A stretch of 64,000 nucleotides of DNA from Draconibacterium sediminis (GTDB lineage: Bacteria; Bacteroidota; Bacteroidia; Bacteroidales; Prolixibacteraceae): assembly GCF_000949475.1 (NCBI RefSeq), contig NZ_JRHC01000001.1, positions 248,001 to 312,000 on the forward strand, given 5' to 3'. A model generated the notes under the pieces. That model did no database searches and was not told the origin of the DNA. It saw only the letters and a program-made list of their open reading frames with translations. Positions 54,404 to 63,263 of the stretch are shown piece by piece; the stretch's first letter is position 1; each line of letters opens with the position of its first letter. Position numbers and translations under genes: made by a program.

Positions 54404-55531
54404 ATGGCGGGTATTTACATTCATATTCCTTTCTGTCGTCAGAAATGTTATTACTGCGATTTCTACAAAACAGTAAATACTTCGCTGCAGCACGATTTTA
54501 TCGGCGCCCTGAAAAACGAGGCTAAAGTACGTAAAAACTACCTGAACAACGAAACGGTTGAAACCATATATTTTGGTGGCGGCACTCCATCGGTACTTAC
54601 AGCACCGGAAATTGCTGAAATACTGGCTGTGTTGAACAAGGAATTTACAGTTAATTCGAATGCGGAAATAACCTTTGAAGCCAATCCGGACGACTTGAGC
54701 AACGCTTACCTGAAATACTTAAAACAAGAGGGAATAAATCGTTTAAGTATTGGAATTCAGGCCTTTCAAAACCGGCATTTGGAAAAAATGAACCGCCGGC
54801 ACAACGCTGCTCAGGCTGTTGAAGCCATTGAAAATGCGGCGAAAAACGGTTTCTCGAATTTAAGTGCCGATCTCATTTACGGTCTCCCTGATTTAACGCC
54901 AAAAGAATGGGAAGAAAGTCTGAACCAGATGTTCAAACTCCCGGTAAAACACTTGTCGGCCTATCATTTAACTTACCACGAAGGAACAGCTTTTTACACC
55001 TGGCTGAAAAAAGGAACATTAAAGGAGCTGAAAGAAGCTGAAAGTGTTGCCCAGTTTAACACACTGGTTGATCTGTCGATTGCCAATGGTTTCGAGCATT
55101 ACGAGATTTCAAACCTGGCAAAAGATCAGCTTTATTCGCGCCACAACACAGCCTACTGGATGGGCACAAAATACCTCGGACTGGGGCCTTCGGCACATTC
55201 GTTCGACGGTGTTTCACGCCGCTGGAACGACTCCAGCGTTGAGGCTTACATAAAAGCACAAACCAATAATCAAACGTATTTCGATGAAGAAAAACTGAGC
55301 GAAAACGACCAGTATAATGAGTATATTTTAACCCGGATCCGTACCAAATGGGGAGTGTCGGAAAAGGAATTAGAGCAACGTTTTGGCCATGAAAAGGCAA
55401 GCTATTTTTCCCGTCAGTTAGCCAAATACAACGATACCGGCGTACTGCAAATCAATAACGAAATCATTACGCTAACCCGAAAAGGGCTTTTTGTTTCCGA
55501 CGAGATCATGGCCGACCTGATTATTATATAA
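54404..55531 (+). CDS. hemW: Radical SAM protein HemW (coproporphyrinogen III oxidase-like)
   Basis: Protein of 375 residues. The radical SAM CxxxCxxC is C11, C15, C18 (FCRQKCYYCDFY), and GGGTPS binds SAM. The family phrases RLSIGIQAFQ, GFSNLSADLIYGLPD, HLSAYHLTYHEGTAFY, HYEISNLAK and YWMGTKYLGLGPSAHSF are all present. HemW is regarded as a heme chaperone rather than an oxidase. Its ATG starts 39 bases from the start of the divergent VanZ gene. Confidence 0.95.
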   Translation: MAGIYIHIPFCRQKCYYCDFYKTVNTSLQHDFIGALKNEAKVRKNYLNNETVETIYFGGGTPSVLTAPEIAEILAVLNKEFTVNSNAEITFEANPDDLSNAYLKYLKQEGINRLSIGIQAFQNRHLEKMNRRHNAAQAVEAIENAAKNGFSNLSADLIYGLPDLTPKEWEESLNQMFKLPVKHLSAYHLTYHEGTAFYTWLKKGTLKELKEAESVAQFNTLVDLSIANGFEHYEISNLAKDQLYSRHNTAYWMGTKYLGLGPSAHSFDGVSRRWNDSSVEAYIKAQTNNQTYFDEEKLSENDQYNEYILTRIRTKWGVSEKELEQRFGHEKASYFSRQLAKYNDTGVLQINNEIITLTRKGLFVSDEIMADLIII

Positions 55532-55640
55532 TTGTTATACAATCAGTTGATTCGTTTTGCTTCAATCATAAATCTTGTTAAACCTACTGAACGGACGCAT
55601 TATTTATCTATCTTAGCGGTTCTTTAAAAAAAACAGATTG

Positions 55641-56075
55641 ATGCAGGTTAAAATCGTTAATAAATCAAAGAATGAACTACCGGCCTACAGTACAGCATTT
55701 TCGGCCGGAATGGACTTACGCGCAAATCTTGATGAACCGGTTGTTTTAAAGCCGCTCGAACGGAAATTGGTTCCAACCGGATTATTTATTGAATTGCCAC
55801 AGGGTTACGAAGCCCAGGTACGTCCGCGTAGCGGTTTGGCTTTGAAAAAAGGAATTACGGTTTTAAATACTCCCGGAACAATTGACGCCGATTATCGGGG
55901 AGAAATTGGTGTTATTCTTATCAACCTGTCGCAGGAAGATTTTGTTATAGAGAATGGAGAACGCATTTGCCAAATGGTTATTGCCGCACATGAAACTGTG
56001 GAATGGGATTTGGTAGAAGTGCTGGAAGAAACAGAAAGAGGAGCAGGTGGTTTCGGCCACACCGGAAAACATTAA
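55641..56075 (+). CDS. dut: Deoxyuridine 5'-triphosphate nucleotidohydrolase
   Basis: About 144 residues from the ATG at 55641; a TTG one codon upstream is also possible. The five dUTPase motifs are present: motif 1 AGMDLRA, motif 2 RPRSGLA, motif 3 [15 protein letters not shown], motif 4 GERICQMV and the C-terminal motif 5 GAGGFGHTG. The trimeric enzyme removes dUTP so that uracil is kept out of DNA. It begins a four-gene run dut-TPR-DUF4292-EnvC-like; its stop and the next ATG are separated by one base. Confidence 0.96.
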   Translation: MQVKIVNKSKNELPAYSTAFSAGMDLRANLDEPVVLKPLERKLVPTGLFIELPQGYEAQVRPRSGLALKKGITVLNTPGTIDADYRGEIGVILINLSQEDFVIENGERICQMVIAAHETVEWDLVEVLEETERGAGGFGHTGKH

Positions 56076-56076
56076 C

Positions 56077-57840
56077 ATGAAGAGAATTTTTATAAAGGGA
56101 CTTGGTATTGCATCTTTTACGCTGAGTTTACTGTCATGTTCAGGACCAAAACAGGTTACCGAACAGCAAGTGGCACAAGCTGCAATAAATACACCCACTA
56201 CTGAATTAGTAGATCAAAAACAGATGGAGTTTGAGTACCTTTTTGTGGAGGCGCTAAAACAGAAAATGTTTGGCAACGCACAAAAGGCTATTCAATTATT
56301 GTCGAGCTGTTTAGAGATTGATCCAAACTCGTCGTCAGCTATGTACGAGTTGGCAAATATTCACGCCGCAAATAACGACTTTACCAGCGCTTCACTGTTG
56401 CTGGAAAAAGCCATCAGTATAAATCCTGATAACCCGTGGTACAAACTGTTGTTGGCACAAATCTATCAGCAAACACGAAAGTATTCAGAGGCAGCCGATC
56501 TGTATGCCGAGCTGGTGAAAATGGAGCCCGAAAACCTGGAATACATTTATATGAATGCTGCGCTGCTGGCCACTGCACAACGTTACGATGAAGCTATTGC
56601 CGCCTACGAACGTATGGAAAAAGAAACCGGCGTTAACGAGCAGATTTCAGTTGCAAAGCAGCAGATTTATGTATCAACAGGACAGGTAGATAAAGCTTTT
56701 GAAGAGATTTATAAACTGATTGAAAACGATCCGAACGAAGCAAAATATTACGGACTGCTGGCTGATTTGTATCAGAGCCAGGGCGATTCGGAAAATGCTT
56801 TGGCCAATTACAAAAAGATTCAGGAAATGGATCCTGAAAATGGTTTTGTACACTTTTCGCTGGCCAATTATTACCTCGAAAATGGTGATGCTGAAAAGTC
56901 GTTCGAAGAAACAAAAGCCGGTTTTGAAAGCGATGCAGTTGATATTCAAACAAAAATGCAGCTGTATATGATGTTAACGGCCAATCCGGCACAGTCGCAT
57001 CTTAACGAACAACAACGCGGTGAATTGATTGGCATTTTGCTCGAAAAACATCCCGATGAATCGTTGGTACACACCATTCACGCGGAATCGTTGCTGAAAG
57101 AAAATAAGCTGGCCGAAGGTCGCGAAGCCTTGTTAAAAGCCATTGAAATTGAACCCAACGATTATATGGTTTGGGAACGGATAATGTACATCGACAACGA
57201 TCTGCAACAGTGGGATAAATTGTACGAACATACCGGAAAGATCATCGAATTGTTCCCGAATCAACCGCAGGGTTATTTCTTTAAAGCAATTGCCTGTGTT
57301 CAGTTGGAAAAATTCGACGAAACCATTGAACTAAGTGAAGAAGGAATGGATTATGTAGTTGAAAATCCACAACTGGAAGCCAACTTTTTAATGCTTAAAG
57401 GCGAAGCCGTTTACAAAAACGGAAACAGAACCGAAGCCTTCAAAATATTTGACAAAGCCGTTCAGATTGATCCGGATAATTACCTTACCCTGAACAATTA
57501 CGCATACTATTTATCGGTTGACGGTATTGAACTCGATAAAGCCGAACGTATGAGTGGCAGAGTGGTTGAGCGCTTCCCGGATAATGCAACTTACCTGGAT
57601 ACACATGCCTGGGTGCTGTTTAAAAAAGGCGAATACACGCTGGCTAAATTTTATATGGATTCGGCCATAAAAAACAGCCAGGATGAAAGTGATACTTTGC
57701 TGGAGCACTACGGCGACATTTTGTACAAAGTTGGCAAAGTTGACAAGGCTGTAGAGTATTGGATAAAAGCCAAAGAGATTGGTAGCGAGTCGGAAACTTT
57801 GGACCGCAAAATTGCAGAGAAAAAATACATTGAAGAGTAG
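56077..57840 (+). CDS. TPR-repeat lipoprotein
   Basis: 587 residues from the ATG at 56077; a GTG-initiated longer frame overlaps dut and is less likely. The signal peptide ends at Cys18 (LSLLSC). At least ten TPR units follow (for example LLSSCLEIDPNSSSAMYELA, LLEKAISINPDNPWYKLLLA, LLKAIEIEPNDYMVWERIM and FDKAVQIDPDNYLTLNNYAY). As an outer-membrane lipoprotein it probably scaffolds an envelope complex. The next gene starts six bases later. Confidence 0.9.
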   Translation: MKRIFIKGLGIASFTLSLLSCSGPKQVTEQQVAQAAINTPTTELVDQKQMEFEYLFVEALKQKMFGNAQKAIQLLSSCLEIDPNSSSAMYELANIHAANNDFTSASLLLEKAISINPDNPWYKLLLAQIYQQTRKYSEAADLYAELVKMEPENLEYIYMNAALLATAQRYDEAIAAYERMEKETGVNEQISVAKQQIYVSTGQVDKAFEEIYKLIENDPNEAKYYGLLADLYQSQGDSENALANYKKIQEMDPENGFVHFSLANYYLENGDAEKSFEETKAGFESDAVDIQTKMQLYMMLTANPAQSHLNEQQRGELIGILLEKHPDESLVHTIHAESLLKENKLAEGREALLKAIEIEPNDYMVWERIMYIDNDLQQWDKLYEHTGKIIELFPNQPQGYFFKAIACVQLEKFDETIELSEEGMDYVVENPQLEANFLMLKGEAVYKNGNRTEAFKIFDKAVQIDPDNYLTLNNYAYYLSVDGIELDKAERMSGRVVERFPDNATYLDTHAWVLFKKGEYTLAKFYMDSAIKNSQDESDTLLEHYGDILYKVGKVDKAVEYWIKAKEIGSESETLDRKIAEKKYIEE

Positions 57841-57846
57841 TAGGCG

Positions 57847-58722
57847 ATGAAGTTTTTTAGATATTTCAGGATTTCCCTGTTTATGGCGGCTGTTCTGCTT
57901 GCCGTTTCGTCCTGTAAAACACCGTCGGAATTAGCTGTTGTTGATGCGCGTCCGATAAGCACCAATAAGTTGCTGAAACGTATTGAGCAAAACGCATTCG
58001 ATTACGATTACCTTACCATAAAACGTATTAATTGTAACTTTTCAAGCAGCCAGTCGAAAGCGGCTTTTAAAATCAATCTGAAAGCAAAAAAAGACGATCG
58101 TATTCTGGTGTCGATTAGTAAACTGAATATTCCCGTTGGCCGCGTTTTACTGACGCCCGACAGCGTGAAATATGTGAATTACATCGACCGCAATTATTTC
58201 ATCGACGATTATTCCTACCTCAGTAGTTTTCTGAATATTGACCTTGATTTTGCCACCATACAGAGCATTATTTCTAACAATGCATTCTCGTACCGAAATG
58301 ATCCGCGCGACAAGGATTTTAAAACGTTCGATGCTTTAATTGAAGACAACCAGTATGTTTTGCAATCGGAAAAAACACGGAAGCTCAGCAAACTGGAAGA
58401 GAAAGAAAACAAAGCCGAGCGCCGTTTAAAACGGCTTGATGACCAGGCGCTTATACTGCAAAAAATGTTTTTTAATCCTGCCAATTTTGCTTTGAACCGC
58501 CTTTTGATCAGCGATAAAACAAACGACCGGAATATGAACCTTGTTTTCGACGATTATACCGAAGTGGAAAACAAAGACTATCCGGGAAGCATTGAAATGA
58601 ACTTTCATTCGCCTGAAGAAGAAATAGAAATGAAAATCAGGATGAGTGGATTTTCAACCGAGAAGATCACTTCTTTCAGCATTAAAATTCCTGAAAAATA
58701 CGAGGAGATTCGTGTAAACTAG
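57847..58722 (+). CDS. DUF4292 lipoprotein
   Basis: Protein of 291 residues with a lipobox (AAVLLAVSSC, Cys about residue 23). The body is beta-rich with the DUF4292 pattern (FKINLKAKKDDRILVSISKL, GRVLLTPDSVKYVN, ends EMKIRMSGFSTEKITSFSIK). A LolA-like fold is often inferred for such proteins; that is not certain here. It sits between the TPR lipoprotein and the EnvC-like protein, an order I recall as common in Bacteroidota. Confidence 0.85.
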   Translation: MKFFRYFRISLFMAAVLLAVSSCKTPSELAVVDARPISTNKLLKRIEQNAFDYDYLTIKRINCNFSSSQSKAAFKINLKAKKDDRILVSISKLNIPVGRVLLTPDSVKYVNYIDRNYFIDDYSYLSSFLNIDLDFATIQSIISNNAFSYRNDPRDKDFKTFDALIEDNQYVLQSEKTRKLSKLEEKENKAERRLKRLDDQALILQKMFFNPANFALNRLLISDKTNDRNMNLVFDDYTEVENKDYPGSIEMNFHSPEEEIEMKIRMSGFSTEKITSFSIKIPEKYEEIRVN

Positions 58723-58811
58723 AAACCTTTTTTCCTGCAGAATTATAACTTTCTGTGAAAATATTTTAAAGTTGAACTCAGGTTCAATCCGAAATCAATA
58801 CATTCGTAAAC

Positions 58812-60014
58812 ATGATTTTACGAATAAAAATACTATTCGTCACACTGGCAGTATCGCTGGTGAGTCTAACTGTGTTTGCACAATCCATCGAAGAGCTGCA
58901 AAAACAAAAGGCTGAAGCTGAAAAGGAAATCGAATACACCACGCGCTTGCTCAACGAAACGCAAAAGAATGAACGTTCGTCTTTAGGTAAACTGCGGCTC
59001 ATCAATACAAAGATCAACTCCAGAAACACGCTTATCTCGAATATAAAGCACGAAATCGAAATTTATGAGCAATGTATCGCCAACAACGATTTGGCTGTGG
59101 AAATGCTTAAAAACGATGCTCAGCAATTAAAAAACGAATATGCCGAGATGATAAGGATGGCGTATAAAAATCTGAATTCGTATGATGAAGTGCTGTTTTT
59201 GCTGTCGGCCGAAAATGTAAACCAGGCATATCGCCGATTACTGTATTTTAAACGGTATAAAACCTATCGCGAAAATCAGGCACAGATGATTGGTGCTTTG
59301 CAGGAAGTTTTGGACGAAAGTATACAAAAACTGGAGCAGCAAACCGTTACAAAACAAACACTGATAGAACAAACCGAAAAAGAAATGGTCGCGCTGAACC
59401 AGGAAAAGAGTACGCAAAGCAGTGAACTGCAAGAACTGCAAAAACAAAAGAACAGCCTGCAAAAAACCTTGCAACAACAACGGCGGGTAGAGCAGCAGCT
59501 GGAGCGCGAAATTCAGGCTATAATTGAAGAGGAAGCAAGCAAAAACCGGGAAGCCGGCGGTTCAGGTTTTGCCTTAACACCTGAGCAAAAACTGATTGGT
59601 GATAATTTTGAGCAAAACAAAAGGCGCCTGCCCTGGCCATTGGAAAGAGGTGTAATTGTGGAGCATTTTGGTGTACACCAACACCCGGTTTTAACCAATG
59701 TACAGGTGCAAAACAACGGGATAAACATTGCCACCGATGTGGGAGCCGAAGTGCGTGCCGTTTTTAATGGCGAAGTCAGCCGCGTGTTTGGTATATCAGG
59801 TGGTAATACGGCCGTTATAATTCGCCACGGAACCTACCTGAGTGTTTATTCCAACCTTCGCGAGGTAGTGGTTAAAAAGGGCGATAAGGTATCTACAAAA
59901 CAACCCATCGGCACGGTTTTTACCGATACAAAAGACGCGAACAAATCGATCCTGAAATTTCAGATATGGAAAGAAAGCACCAAACTCGATCCGGAAGACT
60001 GGATTGGCCGCTAG
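58812..60014 (+). CDS. EnvC-like murein hydrolase activator with degenerate M23 domain
   Basis: Protein of 400 residues: a signal peptide (to about residue 24), a long coiled coil (about 25-250, SIEELQKQKAEAEKEIEY and QQQRRVEQQLEREIQAI) and a LytM/M23 domain (about 285-400). The usual zinc residues are missing: NNGINIAT replaces HxGxDI, and KFQIWK replaces HFE. So it is likely an activator of amidases, as EnvC is, not an enzyme. It closes the dut operon and ends at the start of repeat copy C. Confidence 0.88.
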   Translation: MILRIKILFVTLAVSLVSLTVFAQSIEELQKQKAEAEKEIEYTTRLLNETQKNERSSLGKLRLINTKINSRNTLISNIKHEIEIYEQCIANNDLAVEMLKNDAQQLKNEYAEMIRMAYKNLNSYDEVLFLLSAENVNQAYRRLLYFKRYKTYRENQAQMIGALQEVLDESIQKLEQQTVTKQTLIEQTEKEMVALNQEKSTQSSELQELQKQKNSLQKTLQQQRRVEQQLEREIQAIIEEEASKNREAGGSGFALTPEQKLIGDNFEQNKRRLPWPLERGVIVEHFGVHQHPVLTNVQVQNNGINIATDVGAEVRAVFNGEVSRVFGISGGNTAVIIRHGTYLSVYSNLREVVVKKGDKVSTKQPIGTVFTDTKDANKSILKFQIWKESTKLDPEDWIGR

Positions 60015-60138
60015 AATGGTGAATTTCGAATGATGATTAACGAATGAAGATTTAAGAAGTACGTTCTGACAAAGTTGATTGCTTATTAAAACAGATCCAT
60101 CTAAAATCGTTAATCTAAATTCATGATTCATCATTCAA
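60015..60138. repeat. Dispersed palindromic intergenic repeat, copy C (inverted)
   Basis: The left arm 60015-60060 (GAATTTCGAATGATGATTAA, CGAATGAAGATTTAAGAAG) matches the reverse complement of the right arms of copies A and B. The right arm 60099-60138 (ATCTAAAATCGTTAATCTAA, then CATCATTC) matches the reverse complement of their left arms. The element is therefore flipped. Its right arm supplies the last codons and stop of the minus-strand gene that follows. Confidence 0.75.
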
Positions 60139-60471
60139 CTTTGCTTTTATCTCTTTAATGTTCTGCAGAATTTCCATCGTAACCGGGTTTTCGCTGGCGG
60201 CATTGCGCATTTCCTCTTTTCGCAGGCCCAGCTTGGTGTCCAGCCGCCCGAGGATCAACGAAAATACCATAAACACAACCATCATTACCGGGTAGGTGAT
60301 CATTTTGTTTTCATCGAGAAAAGTTCGGATCGTTTCGTCTTTAAAATCGTTTAAAAACATAAAGGCGATCATTACAAAACTAATGTAGCCAATGTACATC
60401 CGGGCACGGTCAACGTATATTTTCCACCGGATAAATGTGCGTCTGTTCAATTGAATACCAAAGAGTTTCAT
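60121..60471 (-). CDS. Small membrane protein of unknown function
   Basis: Protein of 116 residues with two helices (about 25-42, YIGYISFVMIAFMFLN; about 59-77, MITYPVMMVVFMVFSLILG) separated by a charged loop, and a soluble C-terminus. No family is recognised. Its C-terminal LNDES and the stop codon lie in the arm of repeat copy C, so its present end may come from insertion of that element. The stop of the GNAT gene upstream is one base away from its start. Confidence 0.55.
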   Translation of the reverse strand: MKLFGIQLNRRTFIRWKIYVDRARMYIGYISFVMIAFMFLNDFKDETIRTFLDENKMITYPVMMVVFMVFSLILGRLDTKLGLRKEEMRNAASENPVTMEILQNIKEIKAKLNDES

Positions 60472-60472
60472 A

Positions 60473-61309
60473 TTATTTGAGTATTAATTTCATTTTATAT
60501 TGTCTCAGAAAAGGAGTCATTCCAATGGCTTTCAGAAAATCCTGTGTTTGCCCCGATTGGTCGGCCACATTTATCACCATCGGCGTGTTTGATGCCAGCC
60601 CGGCAAAATGGCAAAAAAGCGATGTGCCCAAACCTTTCCAACGATGCGCCGGATCGACAGCAAACTGGGCTATTTTCCCCGAATCAGGATTTCCGGTAAG
60701 GTAGGCAATTTGGGTGTTATCGCCATAAATACTCCAGGTTTTGTACTGCCCTGATTGTAAAATGGTTTGAGTGGTATTTTGCCATGTGGGTTGCCAGTCC
60801 CAAAATCGTTCCGGGGGGATGAATCTTTCGGTTGATTCTTTCACTATCAAAGAATCTTTTGGTTTTGAAATGTCAGGATAACCCTTTAAACATTCCAATT
60901 CGGAAAGAACGGTAAATCCCACTTTTTTATAGGATCTTATTGCGGGAGTGTTTCTATCGATAACCTCAAGAACCACCTCGTTTACGCCACTTTTAGCCAG
61001 TTTCGGGAGTATAAATTCGTATAACTGTACTGTGGCATTCTTGCCTCTGAATTCCGGGATAACACCGGTTCCGGCATTGTAAGCCATTTTTCCTGAAGCA
61101 GAATCGCGTAAAGCATGAAAGATAAAACCCACCGGTTTTCCTTGGCTAAAAATACCCACCGAGTGCTCAAGACTAACATTCTCCGAATCAAATTTATCTT
61201 GTAAACTTTCGGGCGTCATTTCAATCTTTACCAGATAATCGGCAAATGCAGCATTAAACAATTTGCTGAGTTCTTGTATACTTTGGTTTTCTAGTGTATG
61301 AAATTGCAT
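60473..61309 (-). CDS. GNAT-family acetyltransferase with two GNAT-like halves
   Basis: Protein of 278 residues. The first half (about 1-145) has the acetyl-CoA loop as GVIPEFRGKNATVQLYEFIL and ends with AIRSYKKVGFTVLSELECL. The second half (about 190-275) has AVDPAHRWKGLGTSLFCHFA, a second acetyl-CoA site. The substrate cannot be assigned. It starts an apparent two-gene transcript with the small membrane protein; the Crp/Fnr terminator lies between it and the next gene upstream. Confidence 0.85.
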   Translation of the reverse strand: MQFHTLENQSIQELSKLFNAAFADYLVKIEMTPESLQDKFDSENVSLEHSVGIFSQGKPVGFIFHALRDSASGKMAYNAGTGVIPEFRGKNATVQLYEFILPKLAKSGVNEVVLEVIDRNTPAIRSYKKVGFTVLSELECLKGYPDISKPKDSLIVKESTERFIPPERFWDWQPTWQNTTQTILQSGQYKTWSIYGDNTQIAYLTGNPDSGKIAQFAVDPAHRWKGLGTSLFCHFAGLASNTPMVINVADQSGQTQDFLKAIGMTPFLRQYKMKLILK

Positions 61310-61351
61310 TTTATAGTTTAGAACGATTAGGAAGAGGTTTAAGTATTAAAC

Positions 61352-61376
61352 AAAAAAACCGGCCATTAGCCGGTTT
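61352..61376 (-). terminator. Intrinsic terminator of the Crp/Fnr gene
   Basis: AAACCGGC (61356-61363) and GCCGGTTT (61369-61376) form an 8-bp GC-rich hairpin followed on the minus strand by a run of T's. It lies 20 bases past the Crp/Fnr stop codon. Confidence 0.8.
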
Positions 61377-61395
61377 CTGAAAATATGTAGCGTGC

Positions 61396-62097
61396 TTATA
61401 AATTAGCCACCCGTGTTAGTGCAGGAGTATCTAAAAATTTAATTTTTCGTCCCTGCAATTCAATCAGTTTGTCGCTCTTGAATTCTGATAATAAACGAAT
61501 TACCGACTCGGTTGCGGTACCAACCATGTTAGCCAGTTCTTCGCGCGTTAACGAAATTTGAAGCGTGTTTTGGTTATCCAGCTCAAAGTTTTCTTTCAAA
61601 AGTAAAAGAACTTCTGCCAGTCGTTCGCGAACTGTTTTTTGCGCAATATCCGTAATGTAATCGTTGGCCTCGCGCAATTCGCGACAAACAATTTGCAGCA
61701 TGTGATGCGAAAATTGCCAGTTGTTTTGGATAAGATACAACAAGGTTTGATAAGGAACATGACACAACGCGGCATCGTCGATTACCTTGGCAGTTGTACA
61801 TGCCAGTTCCTGGCTTAGCAACGACCGATAGGCAATAATTTCGCCCTTTTTGGCAAAACGAATAATTTGTTCTTTGCCGTCGATTCCTGTTTTAAAGATT
61901 TTGATAATTCCCCTTGTAACACAGAAAAAACCGGTTAGCCGGCTGCCCTCGCGATAAATGATGGTGCCTTTTTTATAAAGCGAACAAGTTTTTTCATAAT
62001 TCAGCCGTGTAAATTCCTCTTCGGTTAACTTCTTAAAAAGTTGAAAACCACTCAAATTTGTTTCTTCGTCCGACGGCCTTTTAATTGCGCTTCTCAT
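61396..62097 (-). CDS. Crp/Fnr-family transcriptional regulator
   Basis: Protein of 233 residues. The cyclic-nucleotide-like beta-roll covers about 20-150 (KKGTIIYREGSRLTGFFCVT, then IRFAKKGEIIAYRSLLSQEL). The helix-turn-helix covers about 175-225 (LQISLTREELANMVGTATES). The N-terminus lacks the four-cysteine pattern of FNR, so an iron-sulfur sensor is not expected. The signal is unknown. It diverges from the OsmC gene over 159 bases and may regulate it. Confidence 0.88.
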   Translation of the reverse strand: MRSAIKRPSDEETNLSGFQLFKKLTEEEFTRLNYEKTCSLYKKGTIIYREGSRLTGFFCVTRGIIKIFKTGIDGKEQIIRFAKKGEIIAYRSLLSQELACTTAKVIDDAALCHVPYQTLLYLIQNNWQFSHHMLQIVCRELREANDYITDIAQKTVRERLAEVLLLLKENFELDNQNTLQISLTREELANMVGTATESVIRLLSEFKSDKLIELQGRKIKFLDTPALTRVANL

Positions 62098-62256
62098 TTC
62101 CTGAACTGATTATACGTTTAATACTGGAATAACCTTTTTTTATTTTGGCTTAAAAATACAATTATCTGCATTATTCGAAAAACTATTTATATAGATAGTT
62201 AGATGTTGTATATTTGTGTACAAATTTAATGTAAAGTATTTTAAAATAAGGATGTT

Positions 62257-62673
62257 ATGAAGCATATAATAGATATGGCCTGGACCGACAAGCTGGCTTT
62301 TGAAACGGATATGGATGGACATAAGGTAGTTATCGACGCCACAGAAGAAGTGGGTGGCAGCGATTTAGGACCGCGTCCGAAGAAATTAATGTTAACTGCA
62401 CTGGCAGGTTGTACGGGTATTGATGTGGTGATGATTTTGAAAAAAATGAAGGTTGAATTGGAAGCTTTTAATGTAATTGTTGAGGGTGAACTAACAGAAG
62501 ATCATCCGAAATATTACAACAAAATGACCATCGTTTACCAGTTTAAAGGAAAGGATCTTCCGATGGATAAACTGGAAAAAGCAGTTAAACTTTCAGAGGA
62601 GAAATACTGCGGTGTTAGTGCCGTGTATCGTCAGGCTATGGAAATGAAAACAGAGATCAGGATAGTGGAATAA
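62257..62673 (+). CDS. OsmC-family thiol peroxidase-like protein
   Basis: Protein of 138 residues. The two redox cysteines are present: C52 (ALAGCTGIDVV) and C118 (KYCGVSAVYR). The signature GPRPKKLMLTALAGC matches OsmC/Ohr-like proteins that reduce organic hydroperoxides. It is a single gene divergent from a Crp/Fnr regulator, with a terminator after it. Confidence 0.92.
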   Translation: MKHIIDMAWTDKLAFETDMDGHKVVIDATEEVGGSDLGPRPKKLMLTALAGCTGIDVVMILKKMKVELEAFNVIVEGELTEDHPKYYNKMTIVYQFKGKDLPMDKLEKAVKLSEEKYCGVSAVYRQAMEMKTEIRIVE

Positions 62674-63263
62674 ATTCTGGTTCGTGAAAATATATGAAAG
62701 CAATCTTTTTATGGGTTGCTTTTTGTCTTTATGCCAGACGGGCAGTTCCTTTTCCAATCGATGAAAAGGAACCAAAAATCTTGTCAAAAATAACCTTTGC
62801 GTTTTTTCAGTGTTGCCAATTAGCCCGACTGACGGATTTTTGACGGGCCCGCACAAAATTTGCGCTCAGATCCGCCTTCGAGAAAAAGCGTAAAGAAAAT
62901 AAATGGAGGGAACGTTAAAAAATCAAGTCTGTTTGACGCTCGTTAGCCCTGAAGTATGAAGGGCTAAAAGGAGGAGTTTCTTGATTTTAGTGAAAGGAGT
63001 TTATTTTTAGCTTTTTATCGTCAGCGGTGGCTTTTTTGAATCCTTTTTCAGCTATAGGAAAAAGGATTTCCTGTCTGGAAAGACGAAATGATTTTCAACT
63101 TGAATTTGTTATGTAATAGAAATAAAGCTGATTACCTATTGCAATATTGAGGGAAGTTTATCAAACAAATTACTTTATAAGAATCATACTTAAATTAAAA
63201 TGTTTTGGGGCTAACGAAGTCCTGAAACTTTTATAATTTTATAGATCAATAAAGAATCTCACT
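62674..63263. other. Long intergenic segment with several hairpins
   Basis: About 590 bases without a convincing gene. It holds the osmC terminator, perfect inverted repeats at 62745-62772 (GTTCCTTTTC...GAAAAGGAAC) and 63039-63068 (AATCCTTTTTC...GAAAAAGGATT), and a shorter hairpin TAGCCCT...AGGGCTA near 62943-62967. The first two hairpins share the core CCTTTTTC/GAAAAAGG and lie about 290 bases apart, which looks like the ends of a decayed mobile element. From memory, similar sequences recur in related genomes. Confidence 0.4.
62697..62722 (+). terminator. Intrinsic terminator after the OsmC gene
   Basis: AAAGCAA (62697-62703) pairs with TTGCTTT (62716-62722), followed by TTGTCTTT. It lies 24 bases past the OsmC stop codon. 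Confidence 0.6.

Noticed and set aside
58812-60014. Active M23 endopeptidase
   Set aside because: The zinc-binding His and Asp positions are replaced, so enzymatic activity is unlikely.
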